Source of the DNA: JAJDXW01 sp965202895
Lineage (GTDB): Bacteria; Pseudomonadota; Gammaproteobacteria; HK1
Direction: 5' to 3'
Assembly (NCBI GenBank): GCA_965202895.1
Contig: OZ241901.1
Location: 434,001-498,000 of the forward strand
DNA length: 64,000 bases
Made by a program: the position numbers and the translations under genes. Shown piece after piece: positions 24,638 to 33,250 of the stretch (position 1 is its first letter; each line of letters opens with the position of its first letter). Below the pieces are notes generated by a model. That model did not search any database and was not told where the DNA came from. It saw only the letters and a program-made list of their open reading frames with translations.

Positions 24638-25879
24638 CTACCTGCCGATGTAGACCGCGTCGCCGGTCTTGTAGGCATCCGGCCAGACGATGGGGGCGTC
24701 GACCGAGTTCTGCCCCTCTTCCTGGTACTGGATGACGGTCAGGGCCGGGTCCGGCCACTGGTGCCACCACTCGTCGCCCTTGCCGTCCGCGCTCGGGTCC
24801 TTCCCGGTCCCGTAGGGGAAGTAGATCCGGCCGAGGGTGCCGTCGTGGCTGATGTTCTCGAGGGCGGCCACGATGGCGTCGCCGTCGGTCGAGCCGGCCT
24901 CGTTGATCGCCTGGGCGATGATCGCGATCGAGTCGTAGGCCTCCATCGCGTAGCTCTCGACGGCCGCCTTGCCGGTGCGCTCCTTGTAGACCGCGGCGAA
25001 CTTCTTCGCCTTCTCGTTGAACAGGTTCTCGGGCACCCCGATCCGCTGTACGAACGCATAGTTGCCGTCCGGCACGTTCTCCCAGTAGGACTTGCTCTCC
25101 AGCGAGACCTGCCCGGCATGGAAGGGCAGATCCTGCGGGCCGATGCCGGCGTCCGCCGACTGCTGGGCGAAGTTGTAGCCGGCCTCGCCGGTCGCGAGGG
25201 TGATGATGATGTCCGGGTCCTCGGCCTTGATGCGCTCGACGATGCCGGCGTAGTCCTGGGTGCCGATGTCGACGCTGAAGATCACCGTCTCCACCCCGCC
25301 GGTGGCGAGCCCGTTCTTCGTCTCCTCCGCGGCCGGGATCCCGTAATCGGTGTTCTCGGTGAGGATCGCGGCCTTCTCGATCCCCGGGACGAGCAGCGCG
25401 TGCTTCCAGATCGTGGAAGACGCCCACGAGCTGAGCGGGGCGATCCGGAAGATGTACTTCTGCTTGTCGCCGGTGATCGTGTCGTTCCAGGTCTCGGCGA
25501 AGACGACCGGGATGCCGCGCGCGTCGGCGATGTCCTTCGAGGCGACGCCGACCGAGCTGTGGTAGCCGCCGCCGACCGCGACGACCCCGTCCTGGGTGAT
25601 GAGCTTCTCCATGACCGCGGCCGCCTTCTCCGGCAGGCCCTCGGTGTCGGCGATGACGACCTCGACCTTGCAGCCGAGCACCCCGCCGGCGGCGTTGAGG
25701 TCCTCCTCGGCGATCAGCATCGCGTCGCGCATCGCCTCGCCGCCGACGACCGTGCCGGGCGCCGACAGGGGAGCGAGCCCGCCGATGGCGGTCTCGCACT
25801 CCGCGAGCGCGACCGGGCCGGCGCCGAGGCCTACGGCCGCCGCCGCAGCCATCATCGATCTCGGGATTGGCTTCTTCAT
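24638..25879 (-). CDS. Branched-chain amino acid/amide ABC transporter substrate-binding protein
   Basis: A 413-residue periplasmic binding protein of the LivK/AmiC type. An AGGAGAG ribosome-binding site precedes ATG 25879. The signal peptide MKKPIPRSMMAAAAAVGLGA ends near ALA-E26. The mature part has GGLAPLSAPGTVVGGEAMRDA, GVVAVGGGYHSSVGVASKDI and AILTENTDYGIPAAEETKNG, two-lobed class I binding-protein hallmarks. It delivers ligand to LivHMGF, which are encoded just downstream. Ligand identity is open: related proteins bind leucine, amides, urea or aromatic compounds. Confidence 0.93.
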   Translation of the reverse strand: MKKPIPRSMMAAAAAVGLGAGPVALAECETAIGGLAPLSAPGTVVGGEAMRDAMLIAEEDLNAAGGVLGCKVEVVIADTEGLPEKAAAVMEKLITQDGVVAVGGGYHSSVGVASKDIADARGIPVVFAETWNDTITGDKQKYIFRIAPLSSWASSTIWKHALLVPGIEKAAILTENTDYGIPAAEETKNGLATGGVETVIFSVDIGTQDYAGIVERIKAEDPDIIITLATGEAGYNFAQQSADAGIGPQDLPFHAGQVSLESKSYWENVPDGNYAFVQRIGVPENLFNEKAKKFAAVYKERTGKAAVESYAMEAYDSIAIIAQAINEAGSTDGDAIVAALENISHDGTLGRIYFPYGTGKDPSADGKGDEWWHQWPDPALTVIQYQEEGQNSVDAPIVWPDAYKTGDAVYIGR

Positions 25880-26091
25880 CGGATTCTCTCCTGCGAAATG
25901 CCTCTTGAAAGGAGGGTGGACGGGCAGGCCCGCGCCGGGGTCGATTCGTGGCGGGCCACCGACGAGCCGAGGGACAGGGATGCTAGCAAGGCACCCCGCG
26001 CCCGGCAACGAGGCGCCGGGTGCGAGGCGCCGGGTGCACGACGAGAGAGCCACCGCCCGCCGCCGTGAGCGACGGGAGAACGTGCTAGATT

Positions 26092-26102
26092 TCGTATTAC
26101 GA
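26092..26102. promoter_or_regulatory. Palindrome TCGTATTACGA upstream of the AbrB/PIN pair
   Basis: A perfect 11-bp palindrome ends 11 bases before the antitoxin ATG, in a locally AT-rich patch. Antitoxins of this kind usually repress their own promoters, so it is a reasonable operator candidate. Confidence 0.45.
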
Positions 26103-26113
26103 TTTCCCGATCG

Positions 26114-26344
26114 ATGGCGCGAAAGATGGAACAAGTGCAGATCTCCCCGAAATTCCAGGTGGTCATCCCCAAGCAGGTACGGGATTCCTTGGGGCTCAGA
26201 GCCGGACAGCGTCTCCAGGTCGTTCTCTACGGAGACCGGATCGAGCTCGTTCCGGTGCGCGAGATCGGCGAGATGCGAGGATTCCTCGCCGGCATGGACG
26301 CCTGCTTCGAGCGGGAGCCGGATCGCGATATCCGAGACCCCTGA
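26114..26344 (+). CDS. AbrB/SpoVT-type antitoxin
   Basis: A 76-residue protein with the swapped-hairpin AbrB DNA-binding motif: VQISPKFQVVIPKQVRDSLG then LRAGQRLQVVLYGDRIELVP. The C-terminal part (MRGFLAGMDACFE) probably binds and blocks the PIN toxin. It begins 11 bp after a palindrome and ends two bases before the toxin start, a standard toxin-antitoxin layout. It probably represses its own operon. A second in-frame ATG lies 12 bases downstream. Confidence 0.87.
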   Translation: MARKMEQVQISPKFQVVIPKQVRDSLGLRAGQRLQVVLYGDRIELVPVREIGEMRGFLAGMDACFEREPDRDIRDP

Positions 26345-26346
26345 CC

Positions 26347-26736
26347 ATGGGTCGACTCCATCTCGTCGATTCTTCCGGCTGGCTCGAGTACTTCACCGAC
26401 GGCCCGAGCGTCGCACGCTTCGCGGAGCCTCTCTCCGATCCCGATCGGCTGGTCGTTCCGACCATCGGCCTCTACGAGGTGTTCCGAGTCGTGCTTCGCG
26501 AACGTGGCGAGGACGATGCCATCCGGGCCGTTGCCCTGATGCGGGGGGTGAGGGAAATTCCGCTGTCCTCGTCCCTCGCGCTCGAAGCGGCCAAGCTCGC
26601 GCATGAGCGGGGTTTGGCGATGGCCGATGCCGTCATCCTCGCCACTGCCCGCAGCGTCGGAGCGATCCTCTGGACCTTGGATGCCGATTTCGAAGGTTTC
26701 GCGGGAGTGCGCTATTTCCGGAAGACGCCGACCTGA
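26347..26736 (+). CDS. PIN-domain toxin (VapC-like ribonuclease)
   Basis: A 129-residue PIN domain, a metal-dependent ribonuclease. Acidic residues are in the expected places: D8 in HLVDSSGWLEYF, E44 in GLYEVFRV, D94 in AMADAVILATA, and D112 or D114 near the C-terminus. Length is normal for VapC. It follows the AbrB-type antitoxin by two bases. All catalytic acids are present, so unlike the second locus in this window the toxin looks intact. The cellular RNA target is unknown. Confidence 0.88.
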   Translation: MGRLHLVDSSGWLEYFTDGPSVARFAEPLSDPDRLVVPTIGLYEVFRVVLRERGEDDAIRAVALMRGVREIPLSSSLALEAAKLAHERGLAMADAVILATARSVGAILWTLDADFEGFAGVRYFRKTPT

Positions 26737-26938
26737 ATGGAGGCGCCCTCGAAGGCGCGGGGGTCTTCCGTCCTCGACCACGCTGGTCCGAAACCCACTC
26801 GTGGACGACGATGTCCACGCTCTCCCCGCCGCCGGTGCAGGCGGGCAGGGACGATGAGCAATCGGGAAAAGTAATCCGTCCGTGCCCACCGGCCGCCATC
26901 GGCGCCGTGCCCGGCGCGGGGGTTCGGGTCGGCTCCCG

Positions 26939-26957
26939 GGCCGGGCCTCGCCCGGCC
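26939..26957 (-). terminator. Hairpin downstream of the TRAP binding-protein gene
   Basis: GGCCGGGC (26939-26946) and GCCCGGCC (26950-26957) form a perfect 8-bp stem with a 3-nt loop, starting eight bases beyond the stop. Probably a GC-type terminator. The 200 bp between it and the PIN gene contain no gene. Confidence 0.5.
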
Positions 26958-26964
26958 GGGTGGA

Positions 26965-28005
26965 TCAGGCGTACCGGTAGGGCCGGCCGGCCTGGTTCAT
27001 CGCCTCGTTGTAGGCCCGGAGGATGCTCACCACCTTGGCGGTGCGCGGGGTCTCGGCCGCGATCTCGTCCCAGAACTTCACCGCCTCGGCCTCCACCTCG
27101 GCCCACTCCTCGTCCGGGATGGAGGTCAGCTCGAGCTTCGTGCCTTCGACCCGGAGCTTCGCCTCGCCGCCCCAGTACCAGTACTGGCGGTAGTAGTGGG
27201 AGCTGTCCATGCAGAGCCGGAACAGCTCCTGGAGATGGGCGGGGAGGGCATCCCACCTCTCGGAGTTCGCGAAGTACGACCCGCACCACGCCCCCGAGAT
27301 GTTGTTGGTGAGGAAGTAGTGGGTGACGTCGGCCCAGCCCACCGCGTAGTCCTCGGTGATCCCGGACCAGGCGATGCCGTCGATCTCCCCGGTCCGCACC
27401 GCGGCCTCGATGTCATCATAGGGCAGGGTCACCGGGACCACCCCGAAGCGCGAGAGGAAGCGCCCGGCGGTCGGGAAGGTGGACACGCGAAGGCCCTCGA
27501 GGTCCTCGAGGCTCCGGATCGGGTCGACGGTGTTGAAGTGGCACGGGTCCCAGGCCCCGGCGCCGAGCCAGGTCACCCCCTCGACCTCGCCGTAGGCCTC
27601 GGCCCAGATCTCGTTCAGCCCCCACTGGTGGAAGAGCGCGGGCACGTCGAGGCTGTACCGGGTGGCGAAGGGGAAGTAGCCGCCGAAGACCGAGACGTCC
27701 ACCGGCGCGGCGATCGAATCGTCGTCCGACTGCACCGCGTCGATGGTTCCGCGCTGCATGGCCCGGAACAGCTCGCCCGTGGGCGCGAGCTGGTCGGAGA
27801 AGTAGACCTCGATCTCCATCTCGCCGTTCGCGACCTTGTTGAACGAGTCGATCGACGGCTTGATCACGTGCTCGGCGAGCGCCGGCCCGGCGTAGGTCTG
27901 GAGCCGCCACTTGATCCCGGTCTTCGGCTGCGCATGTACCGCCGGGGCGGCGACCGCCGCCGCGCCCGCGGCGCCGGCGGCGAGAAAGCTTCGTCTGGTG
28001 GTCAT
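26965..28005 (-). CDS. TRAP transporter solute-binding protein (DctP/TakP type)
   Basis: A 346-residue periplasmic protein with a twin-arginine signal (MTTRRSFLAAGAAGAAAVAA, cleavage after VHA). The mature part has KWRLQTYAGPALAEHVI, RAMQRGTIDAVQSDDDS, LRVSTFPTAGRFLSRFGVVP and EIDGIAWSGITEDYAVGW, typical of DctP-family proteins that bind organic acids. Start choice at 28005 places the RR motif near the N-terminus. No DctQ or DctM membrane genes lie within the window, so it is an orphan relying on distant partners. Similar proteins bind 2-oxo acids or lactate-calcium; the ligand here is unknown. Confidence 0.9.
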   Translation of the reverse strand: MTTRRSFLAAGAAGAAAVAAPAVHAQPKTGIKWRLQTYAGPALAEHVIKPSIDSFNKVANGEMEIEVYFSDQLAPTGELFRAMQRGTIDAVQSDDDSIAAPVDVSVFGGYFPFATRYSLDVPALFHQWGLNEIWAEAYGEVEGVTWLGAGAWDPCHFNTVDPIRSLEDLEGLRVSTFPTAGRFLSRFGVVPVTLPYDDIEAAVRTGEIDGIAWSGITEDYAVGWADVTHYFLTNNISGAWCGSYFANSERWDALPAHLQELFRLCMDSSHYYRQYWYWGGEAKLRVEGTKLELTSIPDEEWAEVEAEAVKFWDEIAAETPRTAKVVSILRAYNEAMNQAGRPYRYA

Positions 28006-28243
28006 GTCCGAAATCTCCCGATCCGGCGTGGAATACGTGGCGGCTCGCCCGCCGGCAGACGGTATACCCCGGCGTTCCTCGGTGCAATCCCGAACCGGCC
28101 CGCCCTCGCCGGCCCGGGTCCCGCCGTCGCCGTGACCCGTGGGAGCCCTCCTCGTTGCGAAACGAGGGATCATCGCCACGACCCGGAACGATCCGGGAGG
28201 GGCGCGGTCCGACACGGCCGCCGCTTCATGGGGGGCCGCCGCT

Positions 28244-28662
28244 TCAGTGGAAGGGATGCGCGCTTGCCAGTCCCAGGCGATCGACCATCGGCAGGAAATC
28301 GCGATCGGAGAAGAGCGACGGGAATCCGGCGTCGATACGGAATGATCCGATGATCAGGTCGGCCGTCCTGCGGATCATGACCCCCGCCCTGCGGAGCTCC
28401 CGATAGCGGCATAGCGGCGCGTCGCGCGCTCGGCCCGGTCGCAGCCCAGCATGTCGAAGCACGCCAGCTCCGACATGGCGCGCCTTGCCGCCTCGAAGTC
28501 GGGATCATCTCGAAATTCCCGCAGGACTTCCGTCAGGATCGAGTCGCCGGTTGCCACGGCGTCGTTACCCGGCAGGGCATCGAGATGGTCGGTCTCCGGG
28601 GTGTGCTGCCCGTTGAAGTAGTCGATCCACACGCTGGAGTCCACGACGATCACCCGTCGCAC
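28244..28662 (-). pseudogene. VapC-like PIN toxin frameshifted by an 8-bp tandem duplication
   Basis: The frame starts MRRVIVVDSSVWIDYFNG with D8 and E45, as in VapC, but runs out of register after ERATRRY and stops at 28375. The remaining conserved part, RRAGVMIRRTADLIIGSF and LFSDRDFLPMV, is in another frame and ends at 28244. The cause is visible: ATAGCGGC occurs twice in tandem at 28403-28410 and 28411-28418. Removing one copy restores YRELRRAGVMIRRTADL. The truncated 95-residue product lacks two catalytic acids and is probably inactive. The antitoxin gene upstream is intact, so loss or reversible inactivation of the toxin is likely. Confidence 0.88.
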
Positions 28663-28844
28663 CTCATCCTCTCCGGATCACCGACCCATCGCAGCTTGCC
28701 CCGCAGTTGGCGGATCTCCTCTTGTTTCTTCAGCCGGATCAGCGAAGCAGGCCCCAGATCGACCACTTCGCGCCTGGTCTTCGCGCCGGTGGCGCGCATC
28801 GCGCCGGCGAGGAGGCCGTCGCTGATGACGATGTTCGTGCGCAC
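28650..28844 (-). CDS. VapB-type antitoxin
   Basis: A 64-residue antitoxin of the family with MRTNIVISDGLLAGAMRATG at the N-terminus, a short DNA-binding region, then KTRREVVDLG and RQLRGKLRWVGD, which contacts the toxin. It overlaps the vapC start by 13 bp, as usual. An inverted repeat lies immediately upstream. It looks complete although the toxin is frameshifted, so it may persist as a neutralising remnant. Confidence 0.88.
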   Translation of the reverse strand: MRTNIVISDGLLAGAMRATGAKTRREVVDLGPASLIRLKKQEEIRQLRGKLRWVGDPERMRCDG

Positions 28845-28860
28845 GGGACCTCTCCGAAAT

Positions 28861-28890
28861 TTGTGTATATGAAAGGAGAATCATACACAA
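28861..28890 (-). promoter_or_regulatory. Operator-like inverted repeat TTGTGTAT-14-ATACACAA upstream of vapB
   Basis: Perfect 8-bp arms at 28861-28868 and 28883-28890 are separated by 14 bases, 17-46 bp upstream of the antitoxin start, in an AT-rich patch that could also hold the promoter. VapBC complexes usually bind such sites to autoregulate. Confidence 0.6.
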
Positions 28891-29024
28891 CGATCCGCGC
28901 CTTGCCGGGCGCCTCGCCTTCTGCCCGGGAGGCCCCGGTTGCATTCTTCGGCCTCCTTCCCGCGTGCTCGGAGCCCACCCGCCGTGGTGCTGCCCCGGCA
29001 GCCACCGCGCGAGCTGCGGAAAGC

Positions 29025-30206
29025 CTACAGCACCCCGTTGATCGCGCGAAGGTAGAGCGCCTCGAGGTTCTCCGCATCGAGGGGGATCGGGTTGGTGGCC
29101 GAAGACGGGTCCGCCGCCGCCATCGGGGCGAGGCGGCGCGCGTGCGGCTCGTCCACCCCGATGTCCTTCAGCGTGTGCGGGATGCCGATCCGCTCGCGGA
29201 GGTCGAGGACCCAGTCGAGCACCCCCGCGAAGGACGGGTCCGGGAGGCCGATGTAACGGCCGAGGGCGGCCATCTTCTCCTCGATGGCGGGCCGGTTGAA
29301 GGCGAGCACGTAGGGCATGAGCACCGCGTTGGTGAGGCCGTGGTGGGTGTCGAGCACCGCCCCGCAGGGGTGGCTGAGGGAGTGCATCGCGCCGAGTCCC
29401 TTCTGGAAGGCGGTCGAGCCCATGCTCGCCGCCACCTGCATCCGGGCGCGGGCGGCGAGGTCCGCCCCGTCCTCGACGGCGGCGGGGAGCGATTCACGGA
29501 CGAGGCGCATCCCTTCGAGCGCGATCCCTTGCGCGAGGGGGTGGAACACGGGGCTCGAGAAGGCTTCGAGGCCGTGCGAGAGGGCGTCCATCCCGACCGC
29601 CGCGGTGAGGTCGGCGGGGAGCCCCACGGTGAGCTCGGGATCGAGGATCACCCGGCCCGGCATCATCGCGGGGTGGAAGATGATCCGCTTGACGGGCTCG
29701 CCGCGGGTGTCGGTAATCGCGGACGCGCGCCCGGTCTCCGACCCGGTCCCCGACGTGGTGGGGATCGCGACCACCGGCGCCATGCCCGCTTCGTCCACCC
29801 GGGTCCACCAGTCCTCCCGGTCCTCGAAGTCCCAGATGGGGCGGGACTGCCCCACCATGAGGGCGATTGCCTTCCCCGTGTCGAGGGCGCTGCCCCCGCC
29901 GAAGGCGATGACCCCGTCGTGGTCTCCGGCCTCCAGCGCCGCCACGCCGTCCCGGACGTTGGCTTCGACCGGATTGCCGCGGACGTCCGAGAAGACCGCG
30001 CAGCCGAGCCCCGCCTCCTCGCAGGCGTGCACCGCCCCGGCCGCCATCGGCAGGGCCGCGATGCCCGGGTCCGTCACGAGCAGGGGGCGCTCGACGCCGA
30101 GCTCCCGGCAGGCGTCGGGCAGCTCGCGTATGCGGCCCGCGCCGCAGCGGATCGAGGTGGGGTAGCCCCAGTCTCCGGCGAGGGAAGCCGGCTCCTTCAT
30201 CGCCAT
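29025..30206 (-). CDS. Iron-containing alcohol dehydrogenase
   Basis: A 393-residue group III alcohol dehydrogenase, oxidising alcohols or reducing aldehydes with NAD(P) and a bound divalent metal. Cofactor motifs are FGGGSALDTGKAIAL and IPTTSGTGSETG. Metal ligands lie in GMDALSHGLEAF, MHSLSHPCGAVLDTHHGLTN and nearby. ATG 30206 follows a GGAGGTG ribosome-binding site; a second in-frame ATG lies six bases on. It is the downstream neighbour of the F420 locus, in the same direction after a 290 bp gap without a gene. It may be co-regulated with that locus, but nothing shows a dedicated F420 role. Confidence 0.92.
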   Translation of the reverse strand: MAMKEPASLAGDWGYPTSIRCGAGRIRELPDACRELGVERPLLVTDPGIAALPMAAGAVHACEEAGLGCAVFSDVRGNPVEANVRDGVAALEAGDHDGVIAFGGGSALDTGKAIALMVGQSRPIWDFEDREDWWTRVDEAGMAPVVAIPTTSGTGSETGRASAITDTRGEPVKRIIFHPAMMPGRVILDPELTVGLPADLTAAVGMDALSHGLEAFSSPVFHPLAQGIALEGMRLVRESLPAAVEDGADLAARARMQVAASMGSTAFQKGLGAMHSLSHPCGAVLDTHHGLTNAVLMPYVLAFNRPAIEEKMAALGRYIGLPDPSFAGVLDWVLDLRERIGIPHTLKDIGVDEPHARRLAPMAAADPSSATNPIPLDAENLEALYLRAINGVL

Positions 30207-30496
30207 GCACCTCCGGGTGAAGGGAAGAGCCTGAACGCGCCCGGCCGGTCGGCCGGCCCCGCCGGCCGGAACGGGCGACCGCCGTCGGCGCGAGCTCCCC
30301 GGTGCGCGAACACCGCGACCGGTCAGGCGCCGTGCCCGAGGGCCTCGTCCGGGCGCTCGCTCGCCGGGACGAACCGCCATCCTCCGCCCCCGCCGGTCCA
30401 CCCGCTTGCCCGCCCCTCCCGACCGCCGCGCCGCACCGGATCCGGGCCGGCCCCCGGATCGGCCCGGATCGATCGGCGCGCGCGCCCTCCCCGCCG

Positions 30497-33022
30497 TCAG
30501 GCCGGCGAGGCGCTCACGCGGGCGAGCTTGGCGGCGGGGGTCAGCACGACCTCCGCGAGCGGCGCCGCCCGGAGCGACGCGGCCCGCCGTTCCTCCGCGG
30601 CGTCGCCGTAGAGGGTCGTCCGCTGGCGCGGGGTCCGCCCGAGGGAGCGGATCGCCTCCTCCATCGCGGCCGGGGGCATCTCCTGCCCGTGCGCGGCGCC
30701 CGCCGCCCGCGAGATGCTCTCGTTCATGAGGGTCCCGCCGAGGTCGTTGGCCCCCGCTTCGAGGCACTTCTTCGCGCCTTCCATCCCCATCTTCGTCCAC
30801 GACGCCTGGATGTTGGAGACGTGAGGGTGCAGCACGAGGCGGGCCACCGCGTGCATCAGCACCGCCTCGCGGAAGGTCGGCCCTTCGCGGGCGAAGCCCT
30901 TGCGGAAGATGGGCGCCTCCATGTGGACGAAGGGGAGGGGCACCAGCTCGGTGAACCCTCCCGTCCGCGCCTGGAGGTCGCGGATCGCGAGCAGGTGGCG
31001 GGCCCACGACCGGTAGTGGTCGACGTGCCCGAACATGATGGTGGCGGTGGAGCGAAGCCCGATCTCGTGCGCCGTCCCGACCACGTCGAGCCACTCGCGG
31101 GTGCGGATCTTGTCCGGGCAGAGCACTTCGCGCACCTCGTCGTCGAGGATCTCGGCCGCCGTGCCCGGCAGGGTCCCGAGCCCCGTGCCGCGGAGGGCGG
31201 TGAGGAAGTCGCGCACCGTGAGCCCCGCCGTCGCCGCGCCCTGGCTGATCTCGAGCGGGGAGAAGGCATGGACGTGGATCTCCGGCGCCGCCTCCTTCAC
31301 CGCCCGGCAGAGCGCGAGATAGGTATGGCCGGTGTAGCCGGGGTGGATGCCGCCCTGCATGCAGACCTCGGTCGCCCCGCGCTCCCATGCCTCGCGCACC
31401 CGGCGCGCGATCTCGTCGAGGTCGAGGTCGTAGGGCCTGCCCCGCAGGTTCTCGCTCGCCTTCCCCTTGGAGAACGCGCAGAACTGGCAGCGGAAGTAGC
31501 AGACGTTGGTGTAGTTGACGTTGCGGGTGACGACGTAGCTTACGATGTCCCCGCACGTCTCGCGGCGGAGCCGATCGGCCGCGTCGCACACCTCCTCGAA
31601 GTCGCCGCCCCGGGCCTGGAAGAGACGCACGATCTCGCTCTCGCCGAGGCGCTCCCCGGCGGCGGCGCGCGCCGCCGCCTCGACCACGTCGCGCCGGGCG
31701 AGGTCCCGCTCCGCGCCGGGGACGCTCCGGCCGGCCGGCGGAGCGAAGGGCGAGGCGCCCGCGACCCACCGGTCCTCCCGCGCGTGGCCCTCGGTGTCGA
31801 TGGCCCGGGCGCAGCGCGCCCGCAGGCCCGGATCGATCCAGGTCTCGGGCTCGAGCACGTAGCGGGGGTACACCGGGAGCCGGGGGACGAGGCGCTTGCC
31901 GGCCGCCGCGGTCGCGGCCCGGAGCCGGGCGGCCTCCGGCCAGGGGGCCTCGGGGTTCACGTGGTCGATGGTGACCGGCGAGACCCCGCCCCAGTCGTCG
32001 ATCCCCGCGTCGACGAGCCGCGTGAGCGATCCCGCCCCGGGGGAGAGGTTGGGCGGCGCCTGCACGCCCATCTCCGGCCCGAAGACGAGCCGGGCGGCGG
32101 CGACCGTCCAGAGCAGGTCCTCGAGGCCCGGCTCCGGGGCGCCCGCCATCTTCGTGCCCGGCTTCGCCCGGAAGTTCTGGACGATGATCTCCTGGACGTG
32201 GCCGTGGTGCTCGTGGATCTCGCGGATCGCGAGGAGCGACTCGATGCGCTCGCGCCGGGTCTCGCCGATGCCGATGAGGACCCCGGTCGTGAACGGGACC
32301 CGCGCCTCGCCTCCCCGGCGCAGGGTCGCGAGACGCACCTCGGGGACCTTGTCGGGCGATCCGTGGTGCACGCCGCCCCGCTCGCAGAGACGCGGCGAAG
32401 CGCTCTCGAGCATGATCCCGGCCGATACCGAGACCGGGCGCAGCCGCCGGAGGTCGTCCCCGGTCAGCACCCCCGGATTCACGTGCGGGAGGAGGCTCGT
32501 CTTCTCGAGGACGAGCCGGCACATGGCGACGAGGTAGTCGATGGTGGTCGCGTAGCCGAGGCGGGCGAGCGCTTCGCGCGCCGCGCGGTAGCGGAGCTCG
32601 GGCTTGTCGCCGAGGGTGAACAGCGCCTCCCGGCAGCCCGCCCGTTCCCCGGCGGCGGCGATCGCGAGCACCTCGTCGGGCGAGAGGTACGCGGACCGCA
32701 GCCGGCGCGGGGCCTTCGCGAACGTGCAGTAGTGGCAGACGTCCCGGCAGAGCTCGGTGAGGGGGATGAACACCTTCGGCGAGAAGGTCACCACGTCGGG
32801 GCGGCCCGTGTCGCGGACCCCGGCGGCGGCGCGGAGCAGGCCGTCGAGGTCGGTCGTGTCGAGGAGGTCGAAGGCTTCTTCCGGGCCTGGATTCCGGATC
32901 CCGGCCCAGGCCGGAACCCCCGTCTTCGCTTCGCGGCCGCGGGCCGTTCCGCCGGGACCGGACGGCCGCCGCCCGGCTTCCGCGGAGCGCGCCGAACCCC
33001 CTGTCTCGACCGGCATCCCCAT
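30497..33022 (-). CDS. cofGH: FO synthase, fused CofG-CofH (FbiC type)
   Basis: An 841-residue double radical-SAM enzyme that builds the deazaflavin chromophore FO of coenzyme F420 from tyrosine and a diaminouracil. The CofG half has the cluster motif CRDVCHYCTF (C92, C96, C99). The CofH half has CYFRCQFCAF (C508, C512, C515). Both continue with typical barrels, for example ATEVCMQGGIHPGYTGHTYL. The fusion is best known in Actinobacteria; many other lineages keep two genes. The first 45 residues are low-complexity and may be untranslated, with a later start possible. It closes the cluster npdG-cofE-cofD-cofC-cofGH. Confidence 0.95.
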   Translation of the reverse strand: MGMPVETGGSARSAEAGRRPSGPGGTARGREAKTGVPAWAGIRNPGPEEAFDLLDTTDLDGLLRAAAGVRDTGRPDVVTFSPKVFIPLTELCRDVCHYCTFAKAPRRLRSAYLSPDEVLAIAAAGERAGCREALFTLGDKPELRYRAAREALARLGYATTIDYLVAMCRLVLEKTSLLPHVNPGVLTGDDLRRLRPVSVSAGIMLESASPRLCERGGVHHGSPDKVPEVRLATLRRGGEARVPFTTGVLIGIGETRRERIESLLAIREIHEHHGHVQEIIVQNFRAKPGTKMAGAPEPGLEDLLWTVAAARLVFGPEMGVQAPPNLSPGAGSLTRLVDAGIDDWGGVSPVTIDHVNPEAPWPEAARLRAATAAAGKRLVPRLPVYPRYVLEPETWIDPGLRARCARAIDTEGHAREDRWVAGASPFAPPAGRSVPGAERDLARRDVVEAAARAAAGERLGESEIVRLFQARGGDFEEVCDAADRLRRETCGDIVSYVVTRNVNYTNVCYFRCQFCAFSKGKASENLRGRPYDLDLDEIARRVREAWERGATEVCMQGGIHPGYTGHTYLALCRAVKEAAPEIHVHAFSPLEISQGAATAGLTVRDFLTALRGTGLGTLPGTAAEILDDEVREVLCPDKIRTREWLDVVGTAHEIGLRSTATIMFGHVDHYRSWARHLLAIRDLQARTGGFTELVPLPFVHMEAPIFRKGFAREGPTFREAVLMHAVARLVLHPHVSNIQASWTKMGMEGAKKCLEAGANDLGGTLMNESISRAAGAAHGQEMPPAAMEEAIRSLGRTPRQRTTLYGDAAEERRAASLRAAPLAEVVLTPAAKLARVSASPA

Positions 33023-33250
33023 CTCCGTCCCTTCTGCGTTCCGGCTATCGAGGCTTCATCTCGAGGAGACCAAGGGGCGGGTCCCGGAGGACGCGGGCAC
33101 GTCGCCAGCGGTGAGACCGAGGCCCACGATCAATCATGCGGGCGAGATGCCCGCGCTCCCCGACGTTCCTCGCGCAAGACCCGACCCGACCCGAGCCGGC
33201 CATGCCGACCATGAAGACGACCATGCTTCGAGGGGTCCGGTCCGGATCTC

